Assembly (NCBI GenBank): GCA_027339635.1
Contig: DAHWNZ010000025.1
Location: 1 to 33,302, forward strand
Direction of reading: 5' to 3'
Source of the DNA: AG-12 sp027339635
Lineage (GTDB): Bacteria; Chloroflexota; Dormibacteria; Aeolococcales; Bog-877
DNA: 33,302 nt
Positions 22,424 to 29,071 of this stretch are shown here, piece after piece (within the stretch, counting starts at the first letter, position 1; each line of letters opens with the position of its first letter). Position numbers and translations under genes: made by a program. The notes below the pieces were generated by a model. That model made no database searches. It had not been told where the DNA came from and saw only the letters and a program-made list of their open reading frames with translations.

Positions 22424-22470
22424 ACCGGCTCGCGGTAAGGGTCCGAGCCGCAGGCCCTCTCACCACCGTC

Positions 22471-23181
22471 TCAGGCGACCGAGAGCCGCGCGGCACCCGC
22501 GGGGTCCACCCTGACGCTGGGGCCCATGGAGGGGGCGAGGAAGCAGGCGCGCACATAGGAGCCCTTGGCCGCCGATGGCTTGGCCTTGACGATCGCCTCC
22601 ATCATGGCGGCCAGATTCTCGTAGAGGGCGTCGTCTTCGAAGCTCGTCTTCCCCACGGGAACGTGAATGATGCCGTATCGGTCGACGCGAAACTCGACCC
22701 GGCCCGCCTGCACCTCCTTGACCGCCCGAGCCACATCGAAGGTCACGGTTCCGGCCTTGGGGTTGGGCATCAGGCCCCTGGGCCCGAGGATCTTGCCTAG
22801 CCGGCCCACAGCTCCCATCATGTCAGGGGTGGCCAGGGCGACATCGAAGTCGGTGAAGCCACCCTGGACCCGCTTGACAAGGTCCTCACCGCCGACTATG
22901 TCGGCTCCCGCATCCCGCGCCTCCCGCTCCTTCTCCCCCTGAGCGAAGACGGCGATGGTCCGCGTCTTGCCGGTCCCGTGGGGAAGCACCACGCTGCTTC
23001 GAACCATCTGGTCCGCGTGCCTGGGGTCCACCCCCAGTCGCACGTGCAACTCCACGGTTCCAGGGAACTTGGTGGTGTTGACCTGCTTTACCAGGGCCAC
23101 CGCCTCTCTGGGATCGACCGCGTCCCGCCCCTCGACGAGCTTCGCCGCCTCCTGGTAGCGCTTACCGTGTCCTGTCGGCAT
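22471..23181 (-). CDS. rplA: 50S ribosomal protein L1
   Basis: The ATG at 23181 (MPTGHGKRYQEAAKLV) is preferred to the ATG at 23187. The GGAGG at 23188-23192 touches the upstream ATG directly but lies a good 6 nt before the downstream one. The product is 236 residues and contains the L1 signature VGRLGKILGPRGLMPNPKAG and VEFRVDRYGIIHVPVGK. L1 forms the mobile stalk at the E site and, in many bacteria, represses its own L11-L1 mRNA. It follows rplK by about 57 bp that include a hairpin. Confidence 0.96.
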   Translation of the reverse strand: MPTGHGKRYQEAAKLVEGRDAVDPREAVALVKQVNTTKFPGTVELHVRLGVDPRHADQMVRSSVVLPHGTGKTRTIAVFAQGEKEREARDAGADIVGGEDLVKRVQGGFTDFDVALATPDMMGAVGRLGKILGPRGLMPNPKAGTVTFDVARAVKEVQAGRVEFRVDRYGIIHVPVGKTSFEDDALYENLAAMMEAIVKAKPSAAKGSYVRACFLAPSMGPSVRVDPAGAARLSVA

Positions 23182-23199
23182 CTTCATCCTCCGGTGGTA

Positions 23200-23225
23200 G
23201 TGGCGGGCCGTGACGGCCCTCCCAC
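23200..23225. other. Intergenic hairpin between rplK and rplA
   Basis: GGGCCG-TGA-CGGCCC (23205-23219) is a perfect 6-bp stem with a 3-nt loop, extended by GTGG/CCAC flanks after a small bulge. It lies just upstream of the rplA ribosome-binding site. It could be an mRNA site for L1 or a processing or stability element; there is no T-tract, so it is unlikely to be a terminator. Confidence 0.45.
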
Positions 23226-23238
23226 CTTCTATCTATTG

Positions 23239-23667
23239 TTACGCGCTTACCCTGACACCCATGGAGCGCGCCGTGCCCTCCACCATCCTGGCGACAGATT
23301 CAAGTTCGGTCGAGTTCACGTCTGGGAGTTTGGTCCTGGCGATCTCGAGAGCCTGCTCGTGGCTCAATTCCCCCACCTGATCGCGGGGAGTCTTGGCGGA
23401 GCCCTTGGGGATCCCCGCCGCCCGCTTGATCAGATCCGCGGTGGGAGGCGTCTTGGTGACGAAGGTGAATGTCCTGTCCTCGTAGATCGTGATCTCGGCA
23501 GGTATCACCAGTCCGGACTGGGACGCGGTCTGATCGTTGTAGGCGCGGCAGAACTCCATGATGTTGACCGAATGCTGACCCAGCGCCGGCCCGATCGGAT
23601 ACCCGGGACTGGCCTTGCCCGCTTCGATCGCGAGACGCAACACCGTCTTGACCTTCTTCTTGCCCAT
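23239..23667 (-). CDS. rplK: 50S ribosomal protein L11
   Basis: The ATG at 23667 gives 142 residues starting MGKKKVKTVLRLAIEAGKA; an AGGAGG lies 9 nt upstream at the end of nusG. A longer upstream frame overlaps nusG and is rejected. PGYPIGPALGQHSVNIMEFC and the rRNA-binding C-domain (TADLIKRAAGIPKGSAKTPRD) are typical. L11 forms the GTPase-associated centre and is needed for RelA activation and the action of thiopeptides. It lies 13 bp after nusG. Confidence 0.97.
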   Translation of the reverse strand: MGKKKVKTVLRLAIEAGKASPGYPIGPALGQHSVNIMEFCRAYNDQTASQSGLVIPAEITIYEDRTFTFVTKTPPTADLIKRAAGIPKGSAKTPRDQVGELSHEQALEIARTKLPDVNSTELESVARMVEGTARSMGVRVSA

Positions 23668-23680
23668 CTGAGACTGCCTC

Positions 23681-24241
23681 CTAACGCAGACGCTCGACCT
23701 GCAGCAGGTCGAGCTCAACCGGGGTCTCCCGGCCGAACATGTTCACCATAACCTTGAGCTTGCCCTTCTCGGCGTTGATCTCGCCGACCTTGCCGTGGAA
23801 GTCGGTGAACGGTCCATCGACGACCCGCACCGAGTCGCCCTCCTTGAACTCGACCTGGACCTTGGTCGCGACGTCACCACCGATCTGGTGGAGGATCGAG
23901 CGCATCTCGCCCTCCTGCAGGGGCACAGGGCGAGTCCCGGAGCCAACGAAGCTGGTCACCCCAGGGGTGTTGCGGACCACGTACCAGGACTCGTCAGACA
24001 TCACCATCCGAACCAGGATGTAGCCTGGGAAGATGCGCTTGGAGACATGCCGGCGCTGCCCGTCCTTGATCTCCAGGACCTCCTCGGTCGGGACGAGCAC
24101 CTCGAATATCTGATCGTGCATGTCCATGGACTCCACCCGCTTGAGGAGATTGGCCCGCACCTTGTCCTCATGGCCGGAATAGGCATGGATCACATACCAG
24201 CTGGCTTGTTCTGTGGGCTGCGAGGTGTTGACAGCGGTCAC
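23681..24241 (-). CDS. nusG: Transcription elongation and antitermination factor NusG
   Basis: This 186-residue factor has the NGN domain (ASWYVIHAYSGHEDKVRANL; FPGYILVRMVMSDESWYVVRNTPGVTSFVG) and a C-terminal KOW domain (EGDSVRVVDGPFTDFHGKVGEI). It binds RNA polymerase and links it to the ribosome through S10 or to Rho. The start is GTG at 24241 with GGGAG 7 nt upstream. It follows secE by 31 bp and precedes rplK, the standard order. Confidence 0.97.
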   Translation of the reverse strand: MTAVNTSQPTEQASWYVIHAYSGHEDKVRANLLKRVESMDMHDQIFEVLVPTEEVLEIKDGQRRHVSKRIFPGYILVRMVMSDESWYVVRNTPGVTSFVGSGTRPVPLQEGEMRSILHQIGGDVATKVQVEFKEGDSVRVVDGPFTDFHGKVGEINAEKGKLKVMVNMFGRETPVELDLLQVERLR

Positions 24242-24272
24242 GGCTGAGCTCCCGATGACTTCGTGGCGTAAT

Positions 24273-24605
24273 TCACGGCGTGGGACTGGCGGACGGGGTG
24301 GCGCTCGGAGATGGTGAGGCCGATGGCGTCGGAGTCGCGGCCGCCGTCGGAGCGGGGGTAGTGGTGCTGGTGGCGGTCGCGGTTGGGGTGCTGGCGTAAA
24401 GGGGCGCCAGAGCGGCAGTCAGCCCGAAGTCCAGCAGGCCGAGGAACACCCCCAGCAGGACCACCGCGACGACCACGACTCCGGTCATCTGCCGGAGCTC
24501 CGGCCAAGTCGGCCACACCGTCTTGCGAAGTTCGCTCCATACCTCTTTTAGATAGCTCCCTGACTCCTGCCTCTCAGCCGGAGTGTCATTTGCGACGTTG
24601 GCCAA
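24273..24605 (-). CDS. secE: Preprotein translocase subunit SecE with Thr/Pro-rich tail (TTG start)
   Basis: The first ~70 residues form a normal single-span bacterial SecE: SYLKEVWSELRKTVWPTWPEL amphipathic helix, then one membrane helix (about 41-66). A low-complexity tail of about 38 residues made of Thr, Pro, Ala and Ser follows (STPTATATSTTTPAPTAA and on to SPTP); it would be extracytoplasmic by SecE topology. SecE clamps SecY in the translocon. The start is a TTG at 24605 with AGAGG 7 nt upstream. The gene lies between tRNA-Trp and nusG. Confidence 0.93.
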   Translation of the reverse strand: MANVANDTPAERQESGSYLKEVWSELRKTVWPTWPELRQMTGVVVVAVVLLGVFLGLLDFGLTAALAPLYASTPTATATSTTTPAPTAAATPTPSASPSPSATPSASPTP

Positions 24606-24636
24606 TACAGATCCTCTCAGCCGCTCACTTGCTCTG

Positions 24637-24709
24637 CAGGGGCGGCACGGTTCGAACGCGCGACCTGCGGTTTTGGAGACCGCTGCTCTACCAGCTGAGC
24701 TACGCCCCT
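24637..24709 (-). tRNA. tRNA-Trp (anticodon CCA)
   Basis: A 73-nt cloverleaf can be folded: acceptor AGGGGCG/CGCCCCT, D stem GCTC/GAGC, anticodon stem GCGGT/ACCGC with loop CTCCAAA (anticodon CCA at 24674-24676), T stem GCGCG/CGTGC with one G-U pair and loop TTCGAAC, discriminator G. The 3' CCA is not encoded (CAG follows). Location between rpmG and secE is a common arrangement in many bacteria, and the tRNA must be cut out of the polycistronic transcript. Confidence 0.97.
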
Positions 24710-24731
24710 TTGAGCTACTGGCTGTCGCCCC

Positions 24732-24884
24732 CTACTTGGTTTCGCGATGGGAGGTGTGTCGACGGCACCGTCGACAGTACTTGCGCAGCTCCATCCGCTC
24801 CGGATCGTTGCGCTTGTTCTTCTGGGTGGTGTAGTTGCGCTCGCGGCATTCGCCGCACTGCAGGGTGATGATGGTTGCGGGCAC
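24732..24884 (-). CDS. rpmG: 50S ribosomal protein L33, zinc-binding form (GTG start)
   Basis: The GTG at 24884 gives 50 residues, the normal length, with a GGAG 9 nt upstream; longer readings run into the promoter region. Two CxxC pairs (CGEC near residue 10 and CRRC near residue 37) show the zinc-binding C+ form. NYTTQKNKRNDPERMELRKYC is the family core. L33 contacts the E-site tRNA region of the 50S subunit. It is the first gene of the rpmG-trnW-secE-nusG transcript. Confidence 0.95.
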   Translation of the reverse strand: MPATIITLQCGECRERNYTTQKNKRNDPERMELRKYCRRCRRHTSHRETK

Positions 24885-24900
24885 CAGACGACTCTCCAGA

Positions 24901-24925
24901 CAAAAACGCCTGGCCAAGCCAGGCT
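24901..24925 (-). other. Hairpin plus U-tract at the 5' end of the rpmG transcript
   Basis: On the minus strand GCCTGGC-TTG-GCCAGGC (24924-24908) forms a perfect 7-bp stem with a 3-nt loop, followed by G and five T (24906-24902). It looks like an intrinsic terminator, but it begins at about +2 of the transcript predicted from the adjacent promoter. At that point it can hardly terminate that transcript, so it may protect the 5' end or regulate access to the rpmG ribosome-binding site. Confidence 0.65.
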
Positions 24926-24931
24926 GCGAAC

Positions 24932-24960
24932 AGTATATAGCCACCCTGCTCGGCGGTCAA
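24932..24960 (-). promoter_or_regulatory. Sigma70-type promoter of rpmG-trnW-secE-nusG
   Basis: Read on the minus strand: -35 TTGACC (24955-24960), 17-bp spacer, -10 TATACT (24932-24937). Predicted start of transcription is near 24925. Short downstream gaps mean the transcript probably continues through rplK and rplA. Confidence 0.85.
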
Positions 24961-25094
24961 ACGACCGTCGCCCGCAGGGTACGACCCCGACCTTAGTCTG
25001 GGTCACGCTTGGCCCCGACCCGAGTGACGAAGTCGTTGCACGGTTGTTTGGGTAGGTGGGCCCGAGTCGGCGTTTCCCTTTCGTGATCGTCGAC

Positions 25095-25682
25095 ATGCCC
25101 GCATTCGGCCCCGTCAGCTTCGACAGCTGGCTGGCGTCAGAGCTACGGCGTCTGCTGGGCCCACTAGCCGAGTCGGAATCATCCCCGATGTGGCAGCCGG
25201 TATCTCGGGGCCGATCTGAGCCTGCAGCCGAGAGACTGGTCTTGCCCTCACTCAGACTCGCGGCGGGAGCCGCGGTCCTGGCGTCGACCTGCGGAGGGCT
25301 GGCTCTCGCCTACCACGCGGGCGCGTCCCCGGTGAGGTCGGGGTCCAGTTTGACGCAGGCACTCTCCACCGGCCACGGTCCTTCCGTCCCTGGGGTCGGG
25401 GGCAGGAACCGTGCGGTCGCCTCTGCACAGGCGGGCGGTTATCCCGGCGCCACACCGGGAAGAAGGGGGGCCGGGCACCTGCGCCAGCCCACCTCACAAG
25501 CAGCGCACGCGGTGAGAGGAGGGGCCGGGGAGCCGGCCTCGGGTCCACCTGGCGGCCACCGGCCAGGTGTCCCGAGCCGAGCCGAAGGCGGCGGAGATCC
25601 CGCAGCGCACCCCGCGTCCAAACCGACACCCGGCCCGAGTGGTCGCGGCCCGAAGCCAAGTTCTCAGGAGTTCAAGCCTTGA
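25095..25682 (+). CDS. Single-pass membrane protein with FD-WL-SELR motif and Gly/Pro-rich tail
   Basis: I do not recognise a named family. From the ATG at 25095 the protein has 195 residues; GTG starts at 25056 and 25083 are possible. Near the N-terminus is FDSWLASELRRLLG, then a short linker, one hydrophobic segment (LAAGAAVLASTCGGLALAY) and a ~110-residue tail rich in Gly, Pro, Ala and Ser. The same layout and motif recur in the protein at 28286, which follows an ECF sigma gene, so an anti-sigma-like role is possible (inference). Its stop overlaps the next start (TGATG), tying it to the Tad-like operon. The opposite frame is also open because of GC bias, but the start coupling and the paralogue support this frame. 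Confidence 0.7.
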   Translation: MPAFGPVSFDSWLASELRRLLGPLAESESSPMWQPVSRGRSEPAAERLVLPSLRLAAGAAVLASTCGGLALAYHAGASPVRSGSSLTQALSTGHGPSVPGVGGRNRAVASAQAGGYPGATPGRRGAGHLRQPTSQAAHAVRGGAGEPASGPPGGHRPGVPSRAEGGGDPAAHPASKPTPGPSGRGPKPSSQEFKP

Positions 25683-26740
25683 TGCCCAGCCAAAGGAAAA
25701 ACCAGCGGGGACAGGTCGCTGTCCTCTTCGCCATCGCGGCGGTCGCGGTGGTCGCGGTCGTCGGCCTGGCTGTCGATGCCGGCACCAGCTATGTGGACCA
25801 ACGCTCCCTGCAGGCTGGCTCCGACACCGCCGCCACCGCCGGTGCCACCATGCTCGCGGCCGACTTTCACGCCTGCCTCACCAACGGCATCCTGCCCTAC
25901 ACCGACGCCGACATAAGCCAGGTGGTGGCCGGCATCGCCGGTCGCGCGGCCGCGGCGTCGGGCAAGGTGACGAGCCTGCCGGAGGTGGACTATGTGACCT
26001 ACCAAGGGACGACCCTCACCGACATCGGCCCCGTGTCCTCCTACACCGCCATACCGTGCACCCCGAACTCCGGCACCTCGGGTCCCGGCACCTGGACCGG
26101 CCCGGAGGGCGTGAGGGTCGTCGCGGACAACCAGCACCACACCCTGATCCTGCAATTGGTGGGGGTGCACAACGCCAGCGAGGCGGCGACCGCGACCGCC
26201 GCCTTCGGGGTGGTCTCGGGAGGATCCTACGCGCCCTTCGTAGCCTGCGATGTTCAGCCGCTGTCGGGACCGGTAACCAGCAGCGGCGGGATCGAGATCG
26301 GAGACACGGTCCTGCTCGCCGATCCTCAGTGGAAGAAGAAGGAGAGCGGCTGCATCAGCGGCTCTTCCGACTTCAAGGGTTACCTCCACAACCCCGTCCC
26401 TGACCCGATCACCCTTCCCGACGGCTCCGGGATAGCAACCAGCTCCACCGGCGGCGGCGACGCCTGCGGCCTTTGGCCCAGCAACCTCGCGGTCGGAGAC
26501 GTGGTGATGGTCCCGTTGACCAATTCCCTGAGCGGGACCGGCCACTATCAGGTCCAGGTGCAGGGCCTGATCGCGGTCCGGATCACCTCCTTCTCCTGCC
26601 CCTCGGTGCAGGGAGTCGTCACCACCATTGCCAGCGACGGTGGGGGGCTGCTCATCTGCCCCAGCTCAACCCTGCCCAATTGCGCCGACGCCCCCTTCAA
26701 TGTCAAGACCGAGGCCACCGTTGTCCAGCTTGTCAACTAG
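25682..26740 (+). CDS. TadG-like secreted or surface protein
   Basis: The 352-residue product opens MPSQRKNQRGQVAVLFAIAA followed by a hydrophobic helix (to about residue 33) and then DAGTSYVDQRSLQAGSDTAATAGA, the pattern of the TadG/TadE N-terminal anchor (RGQ, one helix, then Asp and a helical stretch rich in Ala). The rest, about 300 residues, is exported and contains eight cysteines, which could form disulfides. The start ATG has AGGAG 11 nt upstream and overlaps the previous stop. In Tad pilus systems such proteins are minor pseudopilin-like parts; no Tad motor or channel gene is present here, so the exact role is open. Confidence 0.8.
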   Translation: MPSQRKNQRGQVAVLFAIAAVAVVAVVGLAVDAGTSYVDQRSLQAGSDTAATAGATMLAADFHACLTNGILPYTDADISQVVAGIAGRAAAASGKVTSLPEVDYVTYQGTTLTDIGPVSSYTAIPCTPNSGTSGPGTWTGPEGVRVVADNQHHTLILQLVGVHNASEAATATAAFGVVSGGSYAPFVACDVQPLSGPVTSSGGIEIGDTVLLADPQWKKKESGCISGSSDFKGYLHNPVPDPITLPDGSGIATSSTGGGDACGLWPSNLAVGDVVMVPLTNSLSGTGHYQVQVQGLIAVRITSFSCPSVQGVVTTIASDGGGLLICPSSTLPNCADAPFNVKTEATVVQLVN

Positions 26741-27143
26741 AAGGCGACAGCGCGGCCAGAGCCTGGTCGAGTTTGCGATCGTGCTGCCGATCCTGCTGCT
26801 CTTGATCTCCGGTGGCGCCGATCTGACCCGCGCCTTCTTCGTGGGCATTCAGATCTCGGACGCGTCGCGCCAGGCGGCGCTCTACGCGGCCAACAACCCC
26901 GACGACTACAACCAGGCGGCGCTGCAGACCATCGCCAACGAGAACGCTGGCGGGGGCCCCCTGGTGTGCCCATCCGGCCAGCTGCACGTGACTCTGGGAG
27001 CAACCTACAGCGACAGCAGCACGGCTGCGGATGGGGCCTTCTACCAGCCGGTCACGGTCATCTGCGATCTGCCGATGCTGACCCCCGGGATCCCCTCGCC
27101 GGTCACCATCAGAGCCAGCGCGACGGCGCTGATCCTGCCATGA
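26721..27143 (+). CDS. TadE-like protein (first)
   Basis: The core RGQSLVEFAIVLPILLLLISGGADLTRAFF is the TadE motif: a basic/Gly/Gln lead, a conserved Glu at the start of the helix, then a hydrophobic segment, like a prepilin anchor. About 140 residues follow from the TTG at 26721, which has GAGG 6 nt upstream; a TTG at 26730 is the alternative. The start overlaps the preceding stop by 20 bp. Two cysteines (VCPSG, VICDL) lie in the exported domain. The next gene overlaps it by 4 bp (ATGA). Confidence 0.8.
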   Translation: MSSLSTRRRQRGQSLVEFAIVLPILLLLISGGADLTRAFFVGIQISDASRQAALYAANNPDDYNQAALQTIANENAGGGPLVCPSGQLHVTLGATYSDSSTAADGAFYQPVTVICDLPMLTPGIPSPVTIRASATALILP

Positions 27144-27604
27144 GAGGACGCGTCGGAAGCCCGCCGGGCCGGTGGCAGAGGGGCGCCACCGTGGTCGAGT
27201 TCGCCCTGATCGCGCCGCTCTTCTTCGCCATGGTGATCGGGCTGATCAGCGCCGCCACCTACGTGTTCGAAGCCCAGGTGGCCAACGACTCCGCCCAGGC
27301 TGCCGCCCGTTGGGCCATAGCGGCCGCCAACTTCACGGGAACGACTCCCGCCCCTCAGTGCCCGAGTTCGGTTGCTCCGGCCGGCATGGTCTCCGTGGCC
27401 AAGAGTGCCGCCGGTCCGCTCGCCGGGTCGATCACCTCTGCCACCATCACCGACCTCGGAGCCACCGCGCCGGCGGGCTCAGGGCTGGCGGCGGGGACAT
27501 ACGGCTGCGAGATTCAGGTGACGGTGCCCTACGTCAGCTTCGGGGGGTTCTTCGACCTGGGACCAACCCACATCACGGCAACCGCCGTCGACTACGTCAC
27601 CTGA
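27140..27604 (+). CDS. TadE-like protein (second)
   Basis: This 154-residue protein begins MRGRVGSPPGRWQRGATVVE and continues FALIAPLFFAMVIGLISAATYVF, again the TadE-type anchor with the conserved Glu. After the helix come AQVANDSAQAAARWAIAAAN and an exported domain with two cysteines (PQCPS, YGCEI). The longer frame to 26966 overlaps the previous gene and is rejected. The ATG overlaps the previous stop (ATGA). It is the last gene of the Tad-like operon; 74 bp separate it from the ECF sigma gene. Confidence 0.8.
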   Translation: MRGRVGSPPGRWQRGATVVEFALIAPLFFAMVIGLISAATYVFEAQVANDSAQAAARWAIAAANFTGTTPAPQCPSSVAPAGMVSVAKSAAGPLAGSITSATITDLGATAPAGSGLAAGTYGCEIQVTVPYVSFGGFFDLGPTHITATAVDYVT

Positions 27605-27678
27605 CGCTGCCCGGCCCGATTGTGACCGAATAGCGACCCACAAGGCGGCACCAAACCGGCTCAAGCGAGTCACCCATC

Positions 27679-28293
27679 GTGCAAACTTGGAGGGTGCCAG
27701 CCGAGACCTACACTCCTGGGTCGGATGCCGACTTCGACCGGCTCTATCGCGACTGCCGGGGGCGCCTCCTGCAGACCGTCACGGCCATCGTCGGCAGCCC
27801 GGCTGAGGCCGAGGACTGCGTGCAGGAAGCCTTTGAGAGAGCCTACCTATCCTGGCCGAAGTTCCGGCCGGAGGCGCCGGCTCAGGCCTGGCTGCATCGG
27901 ATAGCCATCAATGTGGCGATCTCGCACCGCCGCCACCAAGCGATCCGGCAGGTGGGAGAGACCGTGCGGCGGCTTGGCCGCCCTCAGCCTGCGCCCGACG
28001 CGTCAACCACTACCGACACCCTGGACCTGGTGGCCGGCCTGCGTCGCCTGCCTCCGCGCCAGGCGGCGGTCATCGTGCTGCGCCACCTTCACGGCTACAC
28101 CAATCGGGAGATCGCGGATGCCCTGGGGGTGCCGGAGCGAACCGTGGCCTCTCGACTCGCCGCCGCCAAGCGCCGGCTGGTGGAGGAGCTCAAGGGCTTC
28201 GGGGTGCCCGCAGTTACGGCGACGGCCGCGGCGGAGGGGCCGCCCAAGGGAGCCGTGTCCAAGACCACGATGCATGAGGTGACTCATGGCTGA
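27679..28293 (+). CDS. ECF-type RNA polymerase sigma factor (second)
   Basis: The 204-residue protein has region 2 (DRLYRDCRGRLLQTVTAIVG, then AEAEDCVQEAFERAYLSWPKF and QAWLHRIAINVAISHRRHQ) and region 4 (GLRRLPPRQAAVIVLRHLHG, then REIADALGVPERTVASRLAAAKRRL), the layout of ECF sigma factors related to the SigE group. The GTG start at 27679 has no clear ribosome-binding site, so it may be leaderless. The last 8 bp overlap the following membrane protein gene, whose GAGG lies in this gene's end, a typical sigma/anti-sigma layout. Its targets may include the Tad-like genes next to it (inference). Confidence 0.9.
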   Translation: MQTWRVPAETYTPGSDADFDRLYRDCRGRLLQTVTAIVGSPAEAEDCVQEAFERAYLSWPKFRPEAPAQAWLHRIAINVAISHRRHQAIRQVGETVRRLGRPQPAPDASTTTDTLDLVAGLRRLPPRQAAVIVLRHLHGYTNREIADALGVPERTVASRLAAAKRRLVEELKGFGVPAVTATAAAEGPPKGAVSKTTMHEVTHG

Positions 28294-28876
28294 TCAATTC
28301 GACCGCTGGCTGGAGTCGGAGCTGCGCAGCGGACTGGGGCAAGCCGGCCTCACCCCGCCGCCGCAGGTGCCGCGGTATCTCGGCCATAGGGCCGCTCCCG
28401 ACCGACGGCTGAGGTGGGCACGGCCGGCCGGCAGGTTGGGGGCGGTCGCCATCGTCTCCGTCTCGCTTCTCCTAGGGGGTACCGCCTATGCGGCGGTCCA
28501 TCTGGCCGGCGAGATTCCGTTCGGCCCCCAGCCCGAGAGTCCCACAGCTGCAGCGGGCTCCAGCTGCCACCCCGAGGCTGCCGGATGTCACCAGAACAGA
28601 ACTCCTGCCTCACGACCGGGGTCTTCCCGGTCGGGCTCGAGTGGCCGAGCTCGCCCTAGCCCGTCGGCCGGGCCCAGTGCTTCGCCTGCCGCCGGGAGCT
28701 CAAGCCCACCGGCTAACGCCTCCGGGCACCACCGAGCTCATCCTACGCCCTCCCACCCGGCTCATCCCACGCCGTCCCACCCCGCTCATCCCACCCATCC
28801 GCCCACTCCTGCGCATGGAAAGCCGAGCCCATCGGCCAGTGGCGCCGGCAACGGCACTCGGCACTCGCACCGCTAG
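28286..28876 (+). CDS. Single-pass membrane protein, putative anti-sigma, with His/Pro repeat tail
   Basis: The 196-residue protein starts MADQFDRWLESELRSGLG, sharing FD-WL-SELR with the protein at 25095. A basic stretch and one hydrophobic segment follow (about residues 48-70, LGAVAIVSVSLLLGGTAYAA), then a tail rich in Ser, Pro, Gly and His with tandem AHPTPSHP units. Start ATG has GAGG 6 nt upstream and overlaps the ECF sigma gene by 8 bp, which supports a role as its membrane-bound anti-sigma or partner. It lacks a zinc-finger motif, so any sigma-binding domain would be the short N-terminus. No known family is recognised. Confidence 0.75.
   Translation: MADQFDRWLESELRSGLGQAGLTPPPQVPRYLGHRAAPDRRLRWARPAGRLGAVAIVSVSLLLGGTAYAAVHLAGEIPFGPQPESPTAAAGSSCHPEAAGCHQNRTPASRPGSSRSGSSGRARPSPSAGPSASPAAGSSSPPANASGHHRAHPTPSHPAHPTPSHPAHPTHPPTPAHGKPSPSASGAGNGTRHSHR
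28736..28801. repeat. 24-bp tandem repeat coding AHPTPSHP
   Basis: Two full 24-bp units (28736-28759, 28760-28783) and a partial third (28784-28801) begin GCTCATCC and encode AHPTPSHP, AHPTPSHP and AHPTHP. The units are in frame, so copy number could change by slippage without breaking the protein. Confidence 0.85.
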
Positions 28877-29071
28877 GGCACGAGCTGACATCGGGCCTGG
28901 CGGGACACCTGGTGGCTTGAGGCCTCCGGTCCAAGCCGGCTAGCGCCGAGGCTGAAGACTGGCGCGGATGGGTGATTGGCGTTACCCTGACGTTTCCTCT
29001 TGGGATGGAATCGCGATCCTCCCTCCACGGTGGCAGTGGTCGCCCCGGCTAATCTTGGCAACACAAAGGCA

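Noticed and set aside
25664..26545. Minus-strand frame opposite the TadG-like gene (293 codons)
   Set aside because: The plus frame carries a recognisable TadG-type anchor, an AGGAG site and a start overlap; the minus frame is Gly/Arg-rich shadow.
25071..29000. Shared CGTTTCC sequence upstream of the 25095 and 29072 genes (25071 and 28991)
   Set aside because: Only about 7 bases match, it is not placed at a constant distance, and nothing similar lies before the second sigma gene; likely chance.
28877..29071. Possible cyclic di-GMP riboswitch before the AAA+ ATPase
   Set aside because: The gap does not show the conserved GEMM core or its paired stems, so there is no support.
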